A stretch of 64,000 bases of DNA, from NCBI GenBank assembly GCA_902706235.1, contig CACSJR010000006.1, forward strand, positions 241,350 through 305,349, given 5' to 3'. The position numbers and the translations under genes are program-made. The notes under the pieces were generated by a model. It was not told where the DNA came from and made no database searches. It saw nothing but the letters and a program-made list of their open reading frames with translations. Positions 49,475-57,389 of the stretch are shown piece by piece. The stretch comes from Citrobacter sp. 18056. GTDB taxonomy: Bacteria; Pseudomonadota; Gammaproteobacteria; Enterobacterales; Enterobacteriaceae. The number at the start of each line of letters is the position of its first letter. Within the stretch, counting starts at the first letter, position 1.

Positions 49475-50448
49475 GACCGTTTCTCCCTGATAAATCGCGC
49501 CAGAGCCAGCAGCAGCAACAGCAGCATGGCGGCCCCGAGTGGCCAGGCAAACAGCGGCAGATGCCACGACCAGCCGATGCTTTTCACCTGTACCGGCGTG
49601 ATGGCGTCAATCTCTTTCCAGACGCTGTCGAGCGCCGCGCCGGAGTTCGCGGCGGTCCACGATTTTCCGCCAGTCGTTTGGGCGATTTGCTGTAACAGCG
49701 GAAGGTCGACTTTATCTTCCCCGACGCTGTGCGTGTCGCCGAAGGCGATGGTATGCACCTGAACGTGGTGTGAGGCCGCCAGTTGCGCGGCAAGATCTGG
49801 CGAAAGCTGCGACGCGGTATCGTTGCCATCGGTCAGCAGAATGGCGAGTTTGCTGGCCTCTTTATCGGTGCCGGAATCGAGCACTTTCACCGCCACGCCG
49901 AGGGCATCGCCGATCGCTGTTTGTTGGCCGATCATCCCCGGGGCGAGCTGATCAATGCGCATATTCAGCGCCTGCTTATCTTCACTCACCGGTGCGAACG
50001 GCCAGGCGCTGCTGGCAAAAATCACCATCCCGATGCGGTCAGATTTACGCCCCGCCACGAATTTACGCACCGACGCCTGAACCGCCTGCAAACGCGTGAT
50101 GCCGCCTTCGACATCGTTCTTTTGCATTGAGCCAGAGACGTCGAGGATAAGCACCATATCGCGCATCGGCTTCTGAATGTGCTGCGGCGGGGTGAGGTAT
50201 TCCGGGCGGGTCAGGGCGCAAACCAGCAGGGCCCACACCAGCCAGAACATCGCCCCGCGTAGCCAACCGTCACGTACCGGCTGGCTGTCGAGTTTCAGTT
50301 CATCGATGAGATTGGGCAAGAACGGCACGCGAACGTGCTCTTTTTGCTGGTTGTCCTGCGATAGCAGATAGCGCCCCAGCAGCGGTAACAGCATTAACAG
50401 CCATGCCCATGGCCAGGCAAAATCAATCCGTGAAAATAGCTCAGACAT
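49471..50448 (-). CDS. VWA membrane protein with intact MIDAS (BatA-like)
   Basis: A 325-residue protein. Membrane segments lie near 11-28, 64-80 and at the C-terminus (about 300-317). The VWA domain between them has the complete MIDAS motif, LDVSGSM (Asp103, Ser105, Ser107), a downstream Thr and LLTDGNDTAS. BatA-type proteins bind metal and partners through this site. It overlaps the DUF4381 gene by 8 bases and the next gene by 4. Confidence 0.85.
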   Translation of the reverse strand: MSELFSRIDFAWPWAWLLMLLPLLGRYLLSQDNQQKEHVRVPFLPNLIDELKLDSQPVRDGWLRGAMFWLVWALLVCALTRPEYLTPPQHIQKPMRDMVLILDVSGSMQKNDVEGGITRLQAVQASVRKFVAGRKSDRIGMVIFASSAWPFAPVSEDKQALNMRIDQLAPGMIGQQTAIGDALGVAVKVLDSGTDKEASKLAILLTDGNDTASQLSPDLAAQLAASHHVQVHTIAFGDTHSVGEDKVDLPLLQQIAQTTGGKSWTAANSGAALDSVWKEIDAITPVQVKSIGWSWHLPLFAWPLGAAMLLLLLLALARFIREKRS

Positions 50449-50881
50449 CAGGCAGCTCCTTCAGCCATTGTGCCAATTGATGGCGCAGCCGTGATTCATC
50501 ATCGTCCGCAAGTCGGTTATCTCGTTGGCAATATTTGGCACACATTTGCAGGCGCAGTCCGTTTTCAAGGGGAACCTGCTGTAACAATGCCTCTGCGGTC
50601 AGCCAGTTGCTGACCGTCGCGCGCGGCTGGTGAACCAGTAGCACCTGTTTAATCAGATTCAGCCAGCTGTCGACGCTGTGTGACGCGGGCAAAACGGACA
50701 GCGCTTCGCGACGCCAGCGATTGCGGCGGTAGCGGGCACAGTAGAAAAACAGATAAACGATGAGAACCGCGAGCAGCAGGGCACCCAGTGCCAGCCAGCC
50801 CGGCGGCAGAGGGAACCAGGAAGGAGAGGGAGGTAGCGCCGGCTGCGAGAGCGCGGGCACGGAAAATCCTTTCTCGAGCAT
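50441..50881 (-). CDS. DUF4381 family small membrane protein
   Basis: A 146-residue protein with one membrane segment (about 27-48, GWLALGALLLAVLIVYLFFYC) and a cytoplasmic helical domain. The pattern of a Pro-rich start (PALPPSPSWFPLPPGW) followed by one helix and an Arg-rich stretch (RYRRNRWRREAL) fits DUF4381, which accompanies MoxR, DUF58 and VWA genes. It begins immediately after the DUF58 stop. Confidence 0.7.
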   Translation of the reverse strand: MLEKGFSVPALSQPALPPSPSWFPLPPGWLALGALLLAVLIVYLFFYCARYRRNRWRREALSVLPASHSVDSWLNLIKQVLLVHQPRATVSNWLTAEALLQQVPLENGLRLQMCAKYCQRDNRLADDDESRLRHQLAQWLKELPDV

Positions 50882-51787
50882 TCAGATACCTTTTTGTAAC
50901 TGCTTAATCAGATCCTGAGTGACCACCAGATGATTCACACGAATGCCGAGCCGCGTCAGGCGGCTTTGCTGGCGGGCAAGACGCGCCGTGGTGCTTTGCT
51001 CAATATCCGCTTTTAACCCGGAGTTGAGCGTAAATGCTGCTTCGTGACCTTGCCAGGTGGCCGCCAGGGAGCCCGAAGAGGGCAGGCGCTTGTGCAAATC
51101 ATCCAGTACCACAAAGGCGCTGACTTCGCAGCGACGGCGCAGCCCGGCAAGCAGGGCGTCGCAGTTGTGGTCCAGATCGTGGAAATCGCTGAGCACCGCC
51201 ACCCATGCGCCGTTGGGGATAGCTCCGCTGGCGCGCAGAAGCGCATCGGACAGCGTCACGGTGGCGACGGGTTCAGTCGGATACTGTTCCGGCAGCAGCT
51301 GGTTGTAGTGCTGCAACGTATCAAGGATGGTATTCAGACTGGTGCGCGGCGGGCGGCATTTTTGCAGCGCCATGTCGGTATCGTTAAATACCAGGCTGCC
51401 GACCCGATCGCCATCGTGCCAGCTCCGCCAGGCCAGCAGTGCGGCGGTTTTTGCTGCGGCGACGGATTTGGTTTGTCCACGGGTGGCGAAGAACATATCG
51501 AGGCGCTGATCGACCAGCAAAAACACCGGGCGCTCGCGCTCTTCGTTGTAGAGTCTGATCCACGGCTGACGAAGGCGGGCCGTTGCCTGCCAGTCAATCA
51601 GACGCACGTCGTCGCCTGGCTGATAGCGGCGCAGACTGTCAAAATTCAGCCCGCGACCCTGCTGTTTTGAGGTGCGTTCACCTGCCAGCGCGCCCGGCGG
51701 AATTTGCCCCGGCGGGTTGGCAATCAGACGTGCGTCGTTGACCAGCGCAAGCAGCGTCTCACGGTCGACACTGAGGCGGCTGTCCAT
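50882..51787 (-). CDS. DUF58 family protein
   Basis: A 301-residue cytoplasmic protein with the diagnostic DUF58 segment RRYQPGDDVRLIDWQATARL (about 55-74) and then the VWA-like strand FLLVDQRLDMFF. DUF58 proteins travel with MoxR ATPases in nearly all genomes and are thought to be adaptors. Its ATG shares a base with the MoxR stop (TAATG), so translation is coupled. Confidence 0.88.
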   Translation of the reverse strand: MDSRLSVDRETLLALVNDARLIANPPGQIPPGALAGERTSKQQGRGLNFDSLRRYQPGDDVRLIDWQATARLRQPWIRLYNEERERPVFLLVDQRLDMFFATRGQTKSVAAAKTAALLAWRSWHDGDRVGSLVFNDTDMALQKCRPPRTSLNTILDTLQHYNQLLPEQYPTEPVATVTLSDALLRASGAIPNGAWVAVLSDFHDLDHNCDALLAGLRRRCEVSAFVVLDDLHKRLPSSGSLAATWQGHEAAFTLNSGLKADIEQSTTARLARQQSRLTRLGIRVNHLVVTQDLIKQLQKGI

Positions 51788-52785
51788 TACGCCACCACGG
51801 CGTCGAGGAGCATTTTCACCACGTCATCAGCGGTGCAGTTATCGGCGCTGGCCTGGTAGCTCAGCATCAGGCGATGACGGATAACCGCCGGCGCGATGCG
51901 GCGCACGTCTTCCGGCAGCACTGCGTCGCGGCCTTCGAGCCACGCCTGCGCGCGGGCACAGCGGTCAAGCGCCAGTGAGCCACGTGGGCTGACGCCGATG
52001 TGGATGTAGCTTGCCAGCGTGTCACTGACGTTCTGCGGATAACGCGTCGCTTCAATCAGATTGACGATGTACTCCTCAATCGCAGGCGCCACGTACACGG
52101 CAGAAATCTCCTGCCAGCTGGCGGCAATTTCCTGCTGCGAAAGGGTCAGATTTTCATCCTGCGGGGCGGTTTCGCTTTTTGCCAGGGCCTGATATTTGGC
52201 CTGCTGTTCGGCGCGAACCATCTGCATCACTTTCTGCTCGTTCTCTTTCGACGGGTAATCGACGAGAACTTTCATCAGGAAGCGGTCGAGCTGTGCTTCC
52301 GGCAGCGGCCAGGTCCCTTCCTGATCCACCGGGTTCTGCGTGGCGAGCACCATGAAGACGCCCGGCAGCGGCCAGGTTTTCCCGGCGACGGTCACGTGGC
52401 GTTCTTCCATCGCTTCGAGCAGCGCCGACTGCACGCGGGCAGACGCACGGTTGATTTCATCGGCAAGAATAACGTTGCCGAACACCGGCCCTGGACGGAA
52501 GCGGAACTGGTCCTCTTCGCGGGTTGCGTTCTGCTGATAAATTTCGCTGCCGGTAATGTCTGACGGCAGCAGGTCAGGGGTGAACTGAATACGGCGGAAT
52601 TCGCCTTCAACGTGGCGCGCCAGTTCGCGCACCGCACGGGTTTTCGCCAGGCCAGGCAGGCCTTCGAGCAGCACGTGCCCGTCGCAAAGCAGGGCGATAA
52701 TCAGCATCCGAACCAGTTCTTCCTGGCCCAGAACCTGGGTGTTCATTCGTTGTTCTAACTGAAGCAGTTTTTCCCTGCTATTCAT
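51787..52785 (-). CDS. MoxR family AAA+ ATPase
   Basis: A 332-residue ATPase. Walker A is GLPGLAKT (about 42-49), Walker B ILADEINRA, the sensor region LATQNPVDQEGTWPLPEAQ and the C-terminal lid SPRGSLALDRCARAQAWL are all intact. MoxR proteins are chaperone-like remodelers that help assemble or activate specific enzymes together with VWA proteins. The ATG overlaps the sulfatase maturase stop by 4 bases, which ties this ATPase to sulfatase production. Confidence 0.93.
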   Translation of the reverse strand: MNSREKLLQLEQRMNTQVLGQEELVRMLIIALLCDGHVLLEGLPGLAKTRAVRELARHVEGEFRRIQFTPDLLPSDITGSEIYQQNATREEDQFRFRPGPVFGNVILADEINRASARVQSALLEAMEERHVTVAGKTWPLPGVFMVLATQNPVDQEGTWPLPEAQLDRFLMKVLVDYPSKENEQKVMQMVRAEQQAKYQALAKSETAPQDENLTLSQQEIAASWQEISAVYVAPAIEEYIVNLIEATRYPQNVSDTLASYIHIGVSPRGSLALDRCARAQAWLEGRDAVLPEDVRRIAPAVIRHRLMLSYQASADNCTADDVVKMLLDAVVA

Positions 52786-54077
52786 TTTTTCACTCCTGCA
52801 AAATCACGTTTCAGTAGCGTGGCGATCCCAACCAGAATTGGCTCAGCATAGTTAAAGAAGGCTTTGATGCCAGGGCAAAGGTAGTTCAGACCCAGCTCGC
52901 CATCGGGAGTCCGCACCAGACGGTTTTTCGGGCATTCGCCCCAGCACAGTTTGAGGTAAGGGCACTCTTTACAGTATTTCGGCAGGGTATCTTTTTTGCC
53001 CATGCCAAAAGCCTGCTGGCGTTCGGAGAACGCGAGGTGCGCCAGTTTGCTGTTCTCGATATTGCCTATCTGATATTCCGGGTAGACGTAGTGGTCGCAG
53101 GAGAAAATGTCGCCATTTTTTTCGATAGCGAGGCCCTTGCCGCAGAACTCGGAGGCGGTGCAAATCTGCGCCGGCATCCCCATGGTCTGCGCCACGGCGG
53201 TTTCGAACAGGTTCACCTGCACGCGGCCTAAGTCGTTGTTGACCCACTCTTCGAACACCGCAATCAGGAAGGTGCCCCAGTCTTCGGGATCAACCGACCA
53301 GTCGGTGACGATGGAGTCTAAATCACCCGGGCGGGCGCGACGGCTGCCGGTAATCGGAATGGAATCGTCCTGCCAGAATTGTGGCGCGGTGCTTTTGAAA
53401 TCGACGGGTTCGACGCACGGGTTGAACTGCACGTAGGTCGCGCCCAGTTCGCGGGTCATGAAGCGATACACTTCTAGCGGGAAGCGGGCGTTGGTGCGGT
53501 TGACGGTCACCAGCGCGTTGAACGGTACGCCGTGGCGCTTGAGCGCGTCGACGCCTTCCATCACTTTATCGAAGGTCGGTTTGCCGCTGCGCGTGACGCG
53601 ATAGCGGTCGTGCAATTCTCGTGGGCCATCAATCGAGATACCCACCAGAAACTTATGTTCTTTGAGGAACGCAGCCCATTTGTCGTTGATCAGTACGCCG
53701 TTGGTCTGCAAATCGTTTTCAATTTGCTGGCCCGGTTTTTTGTACTGCTTCTGGAATGCGACCACTTTTTCGAAAAATTCGAGTCCCATCAGGGTCGGTT
53801 CGCCGCCCTGCCAGGAGAAGACAACCTGCTCGCCATCCTGTCCATCGATGTACTGACGAATGAAGTTTTCCAGCACCTCATCGCTCATCCCGGTGTGTCT
53901 GTCCTGATGGAGTAATTGTTCTTTAGACAGGTAGAAACAGTAGGTGCAGTCGAGGTTACAGGTGGAGCCGGAGGGTTTGGCCATCACGTGGAAACGGCGT
54001 TTGTACTCTGGACCTTTGCCGTCATATTTTTCCGCAGACGGTAATGCTTTTACGGGTAGTGTGGTGCTGTACTTCAT
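52782..54077 (-). CDS. Anaerobic sulfatase-maturating radical SAM enzyme (AtsB type)
   Basis: A 431-residue radical SAM/SPASM enzyme that oxidises the active-site Ser (or Cys) of a sulfatase to formylglycine. The radical SAM cluster motif is CNLDCTYC (CxxxCxxC, about 40-47). The C-terminal SPASM cysteines are visible in CTASEFCGKG, IFSCDHYVYPEY and YCKECPYLKLCWGECP. Klebsiella AtsB acts on a Ser-type sulfatase, as expected here. It follows the sulfatase gene after a hairpin and overlaps moxR. Confidence 0.92.
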   Translation of the reverse strand: MKYSTTLPVKALPSAEKYDGKGPEYKRRFHVMAKPSGSTCNLDCTYCFYLSKEQLLHQDRHTGMSDEVLENFIRQYIDGQDGEQVVFSWQGGEPTLMGLEFFEKVVAFQKQYKKPGQQIENDLQTNGVLINDKWAAFLKEHKFLVGISIDGPRELHDRYRVTRSGKPTFDKVMEGVDALKRHGVPFNALVTVNRTNARFPLEVYRFMTRELGATYVQFNPCVEPVDFKSTAPQFWQDDSIPITGSRRARPGDLDSIVTDWSVDPEDWGTFLIAVFEEWVNNDLGRVQVNLFETAVAQTMGMPAQICTASEFCGKGLAIEKNGDIFSCDHYVYPEYQIGNIENSKLAHLAFSERQQAFGMGKKDTLPKYCKECPYLKLCWGECPKNRLVRTPDGELGLNYLCPGIKAFFNYAEPILVGIATLLKRDFAGVKK

Positions 54078-54134
54078 AGCAAACCCCTAAGGTGTAATGA
54101 CTGACAAAGCGCACAATGATCGTAGTTCAAAATG

Positions 54135-54164
54135 CAGAGCGGATTGCAATCGCAACCCGCTCTG
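54135..54164 (-). terminator. Hairpin between sulfatase and maturase genes
   Basis: CAGAGCGG-A-TTGC and GCAA-C-CCGCTCTG form a 12-base-pair stem with one mismatch and a 4-base loop. On the minus strand the stem is followed by CATTTTGAAC, a weak T-run. It may work as an attenuator that gives more sulfatase than downstream gene product. Confidence 0.6.
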
Positions 54165-54196
54165 AGCATGAGGTTCAATGCCTCACTATATCAACA

Positions 54197-55774
54197 TTAT
54201 TTGTTGATGTTTGAACCTTGCTCAAGCATCGCTGACGCATCAGAGATGGTGAATGAGCCTGGTTTCTGGCGTGGTGGGAACTCTTTGAAGGTTGCGAGCA
54301 TTTGTTTCGCGTACTTCTGAGCGCCGCCCATCAGGAACATGCGGTCGTAGAACCAGCTCTGGTAGCCCATACCTTTGTCGCCTTTCTCAAGCGGATCCAC
54401 TTCCAGATCGAAGATCAGAGGTGCACGCAGCTTGGTGAACGGATAACGCCACAGATCCAGACCTTCGTGCTCCTGAATCATGAAGTGCGCTTTCCAACGA
54501 CCGTAACGCATCGCCAGCAGATCGCCGTCATCACTCCAGTAGAAGAACTCTTTACGCTGGTCTTCGCCTTTGCCCTGCAGGAAGTCGAGCTGGTTGTAGC
54601 CATCCAGATGAACTTTGTAGGTGATGGACGGGGTTTTGTAACCCTTCAGCAGCTGATCTTTGATGTTGGCATCGCCCGCAGCAGCAACCAGCGTCGGGAA
54701 CCAGTCGTAGCTTGCAAACATGTCTTTTACGATGGTGCCTGGTTTGATGTGGCCAGGCCATTTGACCATCGCAGGAACACGGAAGCCGCCTTCCCAACCG
54801 GTGTTTTTCTCACCGCGGAATGGCGTTTCGCCTGCGTCAGGCCAGGTTGCCGTCATCGGACCGTTATCGGTGGTGTAAACAACGATGGTGTTATCTTCAA
54901 TGCCGAGATCTTTAATCTTCTGCAGCACTTCACCAACCATCTTGTCATGCTCAACCATACCGTCAGCATAAGTACCGAGGCCGGTGGCCCCAATGCTCTT
55001 ATCTTTCAGGTGGGTTTTGTTGTGCATACGGGTGGTGTTGAACCAGGTAAAGAATGGCTTTTTAGCCTTAACCTGACGTTCCATGAAGTCGTTGTTCGCC
55101 GCTAACGTTTCTTCGTCAACGGTGCCCATACGCTTAATGGTCAGTGGACCGGTATCTTCAATTTTGCCATCAGCGCTGCTCTTAATCACGCCGCGCGGGC
55201 CGAATTCTTTACGGAAGGCCGGGTCTTTCGGATAATCCGGGTTCTCTGGCTCTTCTTCCGCATTCAGGTGGTACAGGTTACCGAGGAACTCATCGAAACC
55301 GTGTGCGGTAGGCAGGAACTCATCGCGGTCGCCGAGGTGGTTTTTACCAAACTGACCGGTCGCGTAGCCCAGCTGTTTCAGGATGTTAGCAATGGTCGGG
55401 TCTTCTTTTTGCAGACCCTGTGGTGCACCTGGCATACCGACTTTACTCATCCCGGTACGGAATGGCATCTGGCCGGTGATGAACGCAGAACGACCCGCGG
55501 TGGAACTTTGTTCAGCGTAGTAAGAGGTGAATTTTGCACCCTGAGCAGCAATGCTGTCGATGTTCGGGGTGTCATAACCCATCGTACCCTGGTTGTAGGT
55601 ACTCAGGTTCCAGTAACCGATATCGTCACCAAAGATGACAACGATGTTCGGTTTAGAAGAATCTTGTTTTGGAGAGGCTGTCGCAGGCGCTGCGTAAGCA
55701 GACGTTACAGCGCCAGAAGCCAGCGTCAGCATGCTGGCCAGCATCGTCCTCTTGAAAGGGACATTTTTTAACAT
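54197..55774 (-). CDS. Periplasmic arylsulfatase, Ser-type (AtsA-like)
   Basis: A 525-residue type I sulfatase. A signal peptide (1-29, ending SAYAAP) directs it to the periplasm. Metal ligands are visible in FGDDIGYW (Asp50, Asp51), and the modification site is S91-T92-A93-G94-R95 in QSSTAGRSAFITGQ, so a serine is converted to formylglycine. This Ser-type motif matches Klebsiella AtsA as remembered, and the matching maturase is encoded next. It releases sulfate from sulfate esters. The natural substrate is unknown. Confidence 0.93.
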   Translation of the reverse strand: MLKNVPFKRTMLASMLTLASGAVTSAYAAPATASPKQDSSKPNIVVIFGDDIGYWNLSTYNQGTMGYDTPNIDSIAAQGAKFTSYYAEQSSTAGRSAFITGQMPFRTGMSKVGMPGAPQGLQKEDPTIANILKQLGYATGQFGKNHLGDRDEFLPTAHGFDEFLGNLYHLNAEEEPENPDYPKDPAFRKEFGPRGVIKSSADGKIEDTGPLTIKRMGTVDEETLAANNDFMERQVKAKKPFFTWFNTTRMHNKTHLKDKSIGATGLGTYADGMVEHDKMVGEVLQKIKDLGIEDNTIVVYTTDNGPMTATWPDAGETPFRGEKNTGWEGGFRVPAMVKWPGHIKPGTIVKDMFASYDWFPTLVAAAGDANIKDQLLKGYKTPSITYKVHLDGYNQLDFLQGKGEDQRKEFFYWSDDGDLLAMRYGRWKAHFMIQEHEGLDLWRYPFTKLRAPLIFDLEVDPLEKGDKGMGYQSWFYDRMFLMGGAQKYAKQMLATFKEFPPRQKPGSFTISDASAMLEQGSNINK

Positions 55775-56017
55775 GTGGAAGAGCTCCGTTCATTAAGGTC
55801 TATGTGAGTATAGTTAAGGTTAACGAATTGCATACTTGTGTTTGATGCAAAAATAAATGATTACGATTATGTACTTTTATGTACAAAATCCGCCAGATAG
55901 AACGGGATTTTAACGCGCTTTTATGCATAAAAAAGGACTGATATAAGAGGTCGCGGCAACTGCAGATACCGGGATTAATGGCGGCGACCTATTTTTGGCG
56001 ATGAAGTGATGTTAGCG
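55775..56017. promoter_or_regulatory. Upstream region of the sulfatase operon
   Basis: This 243-base gene-free gap carries TGTAC-TTTTAT-GTACA (55870-55885), an inverted repeat about 95 bases before the sulfatase start, and an AT-rich stretch around 55840-55860. The repeat is the best operator candidate in the gap. A long imperfect repeat AGGTCGC / GCGACCT (about 55949 and 55985) may end the upstream cyclase transcript. Confidence 0.4.
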
Positions 56018-57130
56018 TTATTCTCGCTTCTGACGCTCCCAGCAGATCCGGTTTCGCCCGTCACGCTTGGCTTGATAAAGCTGCTTATCGGCAAATTCCA
56101 GCAGGGCTTCCATCGTCATGCCGGGGTGCCATCGCGCTACACCCAGACTCATCGTCACGCGCGGCGAAACCGTCGATCCTTTGTGCGGAATACGCGCTTC
56201 AGCCAGCGCATGCTGGATACGCTTGGCGATGCTGAGTGCGCTGCCCGGTCCGTCGCAAGTCGCCATTACCACAAACTCTTCTCCACCAAAACGGAAGGCG
56301 GCATCGGTGTCTTTGCGCAGCGACTGTTCAATGCAGCGCGAGACCCGAATCAGGCATTTATCACCTTCAACGTGACCGTAAAGATCGTTGTATTGCTTGA
56401 AAAAATCGATATCCAGCACAATCAGAAATAGCGATTTTTTGCCCTGCACAAGCGAACGGGTGCTTCGGGAAAAATACTCGCCCAGGCTGTGTCGGTTATA
56501 CAGGCCGGTGAGGGTATCGTAGTTGGCGAGTCTGAGCAACTTCTTGATCAGCAAGTTCTTTTCATACTCGCTGCGCTGAGTCCGCTGATAGGATTCGATC
56601 AGAATGTAGCGCGCCGAAAGCACCACAATCAGGATGATCACCGCTGCAATGCTCTGCAACAAGGTGAACACCATCGGCGAGATAAACCCGCCGAAAATCA
56701 CGGTGGCGATAATCGGCACGATAAACAGGGTCAGCAGTTTGGCTGAGATGTAGAAAGTGATGGTCGCCGGAAGCAGCACGATAACCAGTGCGACCATCGC
56801 GATGGTCGGTTGCTGAAAGTCATTCAGCATGTGAAAGAAAATAACCGACCAGAAGGCACTGAAGATAAGTACGATGGCGGGCAGGCATTTCTGATACAGC
56901 CCTTCATTGATACGATCGTGTAGCCGCCAGGTAACCAGCGCATTGAACAGCGAAAAGCCGATGATGCCGTACAGCGGCAGGGTGTAATTCTCCGCATCCA
57001 GCGGAATCGACGCCCCGCCAAACACCCTCAGCACCAGCCACAGGCAACAAATTATATTCAGGCACAAAAACCAGATATACCCCTTCACGCTGGCGATCGC
57101 CACTTCTCCGGTGCTGTGCTTGATATCCAT
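56018..57130 (-). CDS. Membrane diguanylate cyclase with degenerate I-site
   Basis: A 370-residue protein. Five or six membrane segments (about 16-36, 52-68, 82-100, 110-128, 133-150, 158-177) form an integral sensor domain. The GGDEF domain follows with YDTLTGLYNRHS (204-215), VLDIDFFKQYNDLYGH and the active-site GGEEF (282-286). The inhibitory site reads K273-x-x-D276 where RxxD is expected, so inhibition by cyclic di-GMP is probably weakened. It is divergent from the autotransporter gene, and cyclic di-GMP control of adhesion is a reasonable inference. Confidence 0.9.
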   Translation of the reverse strand: MDIKHSTGEVAIASVKGYIWFLCLNIICCLWLVLRVFGGASIPLDAENYTLPLYGIIGFSLFNALVTWRLHDRINEGLYQKCLPAIVLIFSAFWSVIFFHMLNDFQQPTIAMVALVIVLLPATITFYISAKLLTLFIVPIIATVIFGGFISPMVFTLLQSIAAVIILIVVLSARYILIESYQRTQRSEYEKNLLIKKLLRLANYDTLTGLYNRHSLGEYFSRSTRSLVQGKKSLFLIVLDIDFFKQYNDLYGHVEGDKCLIRVSRCIEQSLRKDTDAAFRFGGEEFVVMATCDGPGSALSIAKRIQHALAEARIPHKGSTVSPRVTMSLGVARWHPGMTMEALLEFADKQLYQAKRDGRNRICWERQKRE

Positions 57131-57389
57131 GACCTGACTCCCGATTTTCTTATCCTTGATGATAGTGGATCACACTTTGCTGCTCAAACCCCGGCCTGCA
57201 TTTTCCCTTTTCCAGACGATTCAGTTAGAAAACCAAGACTTAACTTAAATGTAACCAAATGATATATTTTTTCATAACTTACAAGGTTGAATAACCAAAG
57301 TTGTACTACTTTTACAAAAAGTAAGATCTGCCTTTTTAGCCCGTCACTCGTTCGTTTTTTTTCAACGTCTTGATTTTAATGGAATGCGT
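57131..57389. promoter_or_regulatory. Divergent region between cyclase and autotransporter
   Basis: These 259 AT-rich bases contain no gene. They must hold both promoters. I see no clean operator or sigma-54 match. The autotransporter ATG at 57390 has only a weak GGAAT-type ribosome site. Confidence 0.35.
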
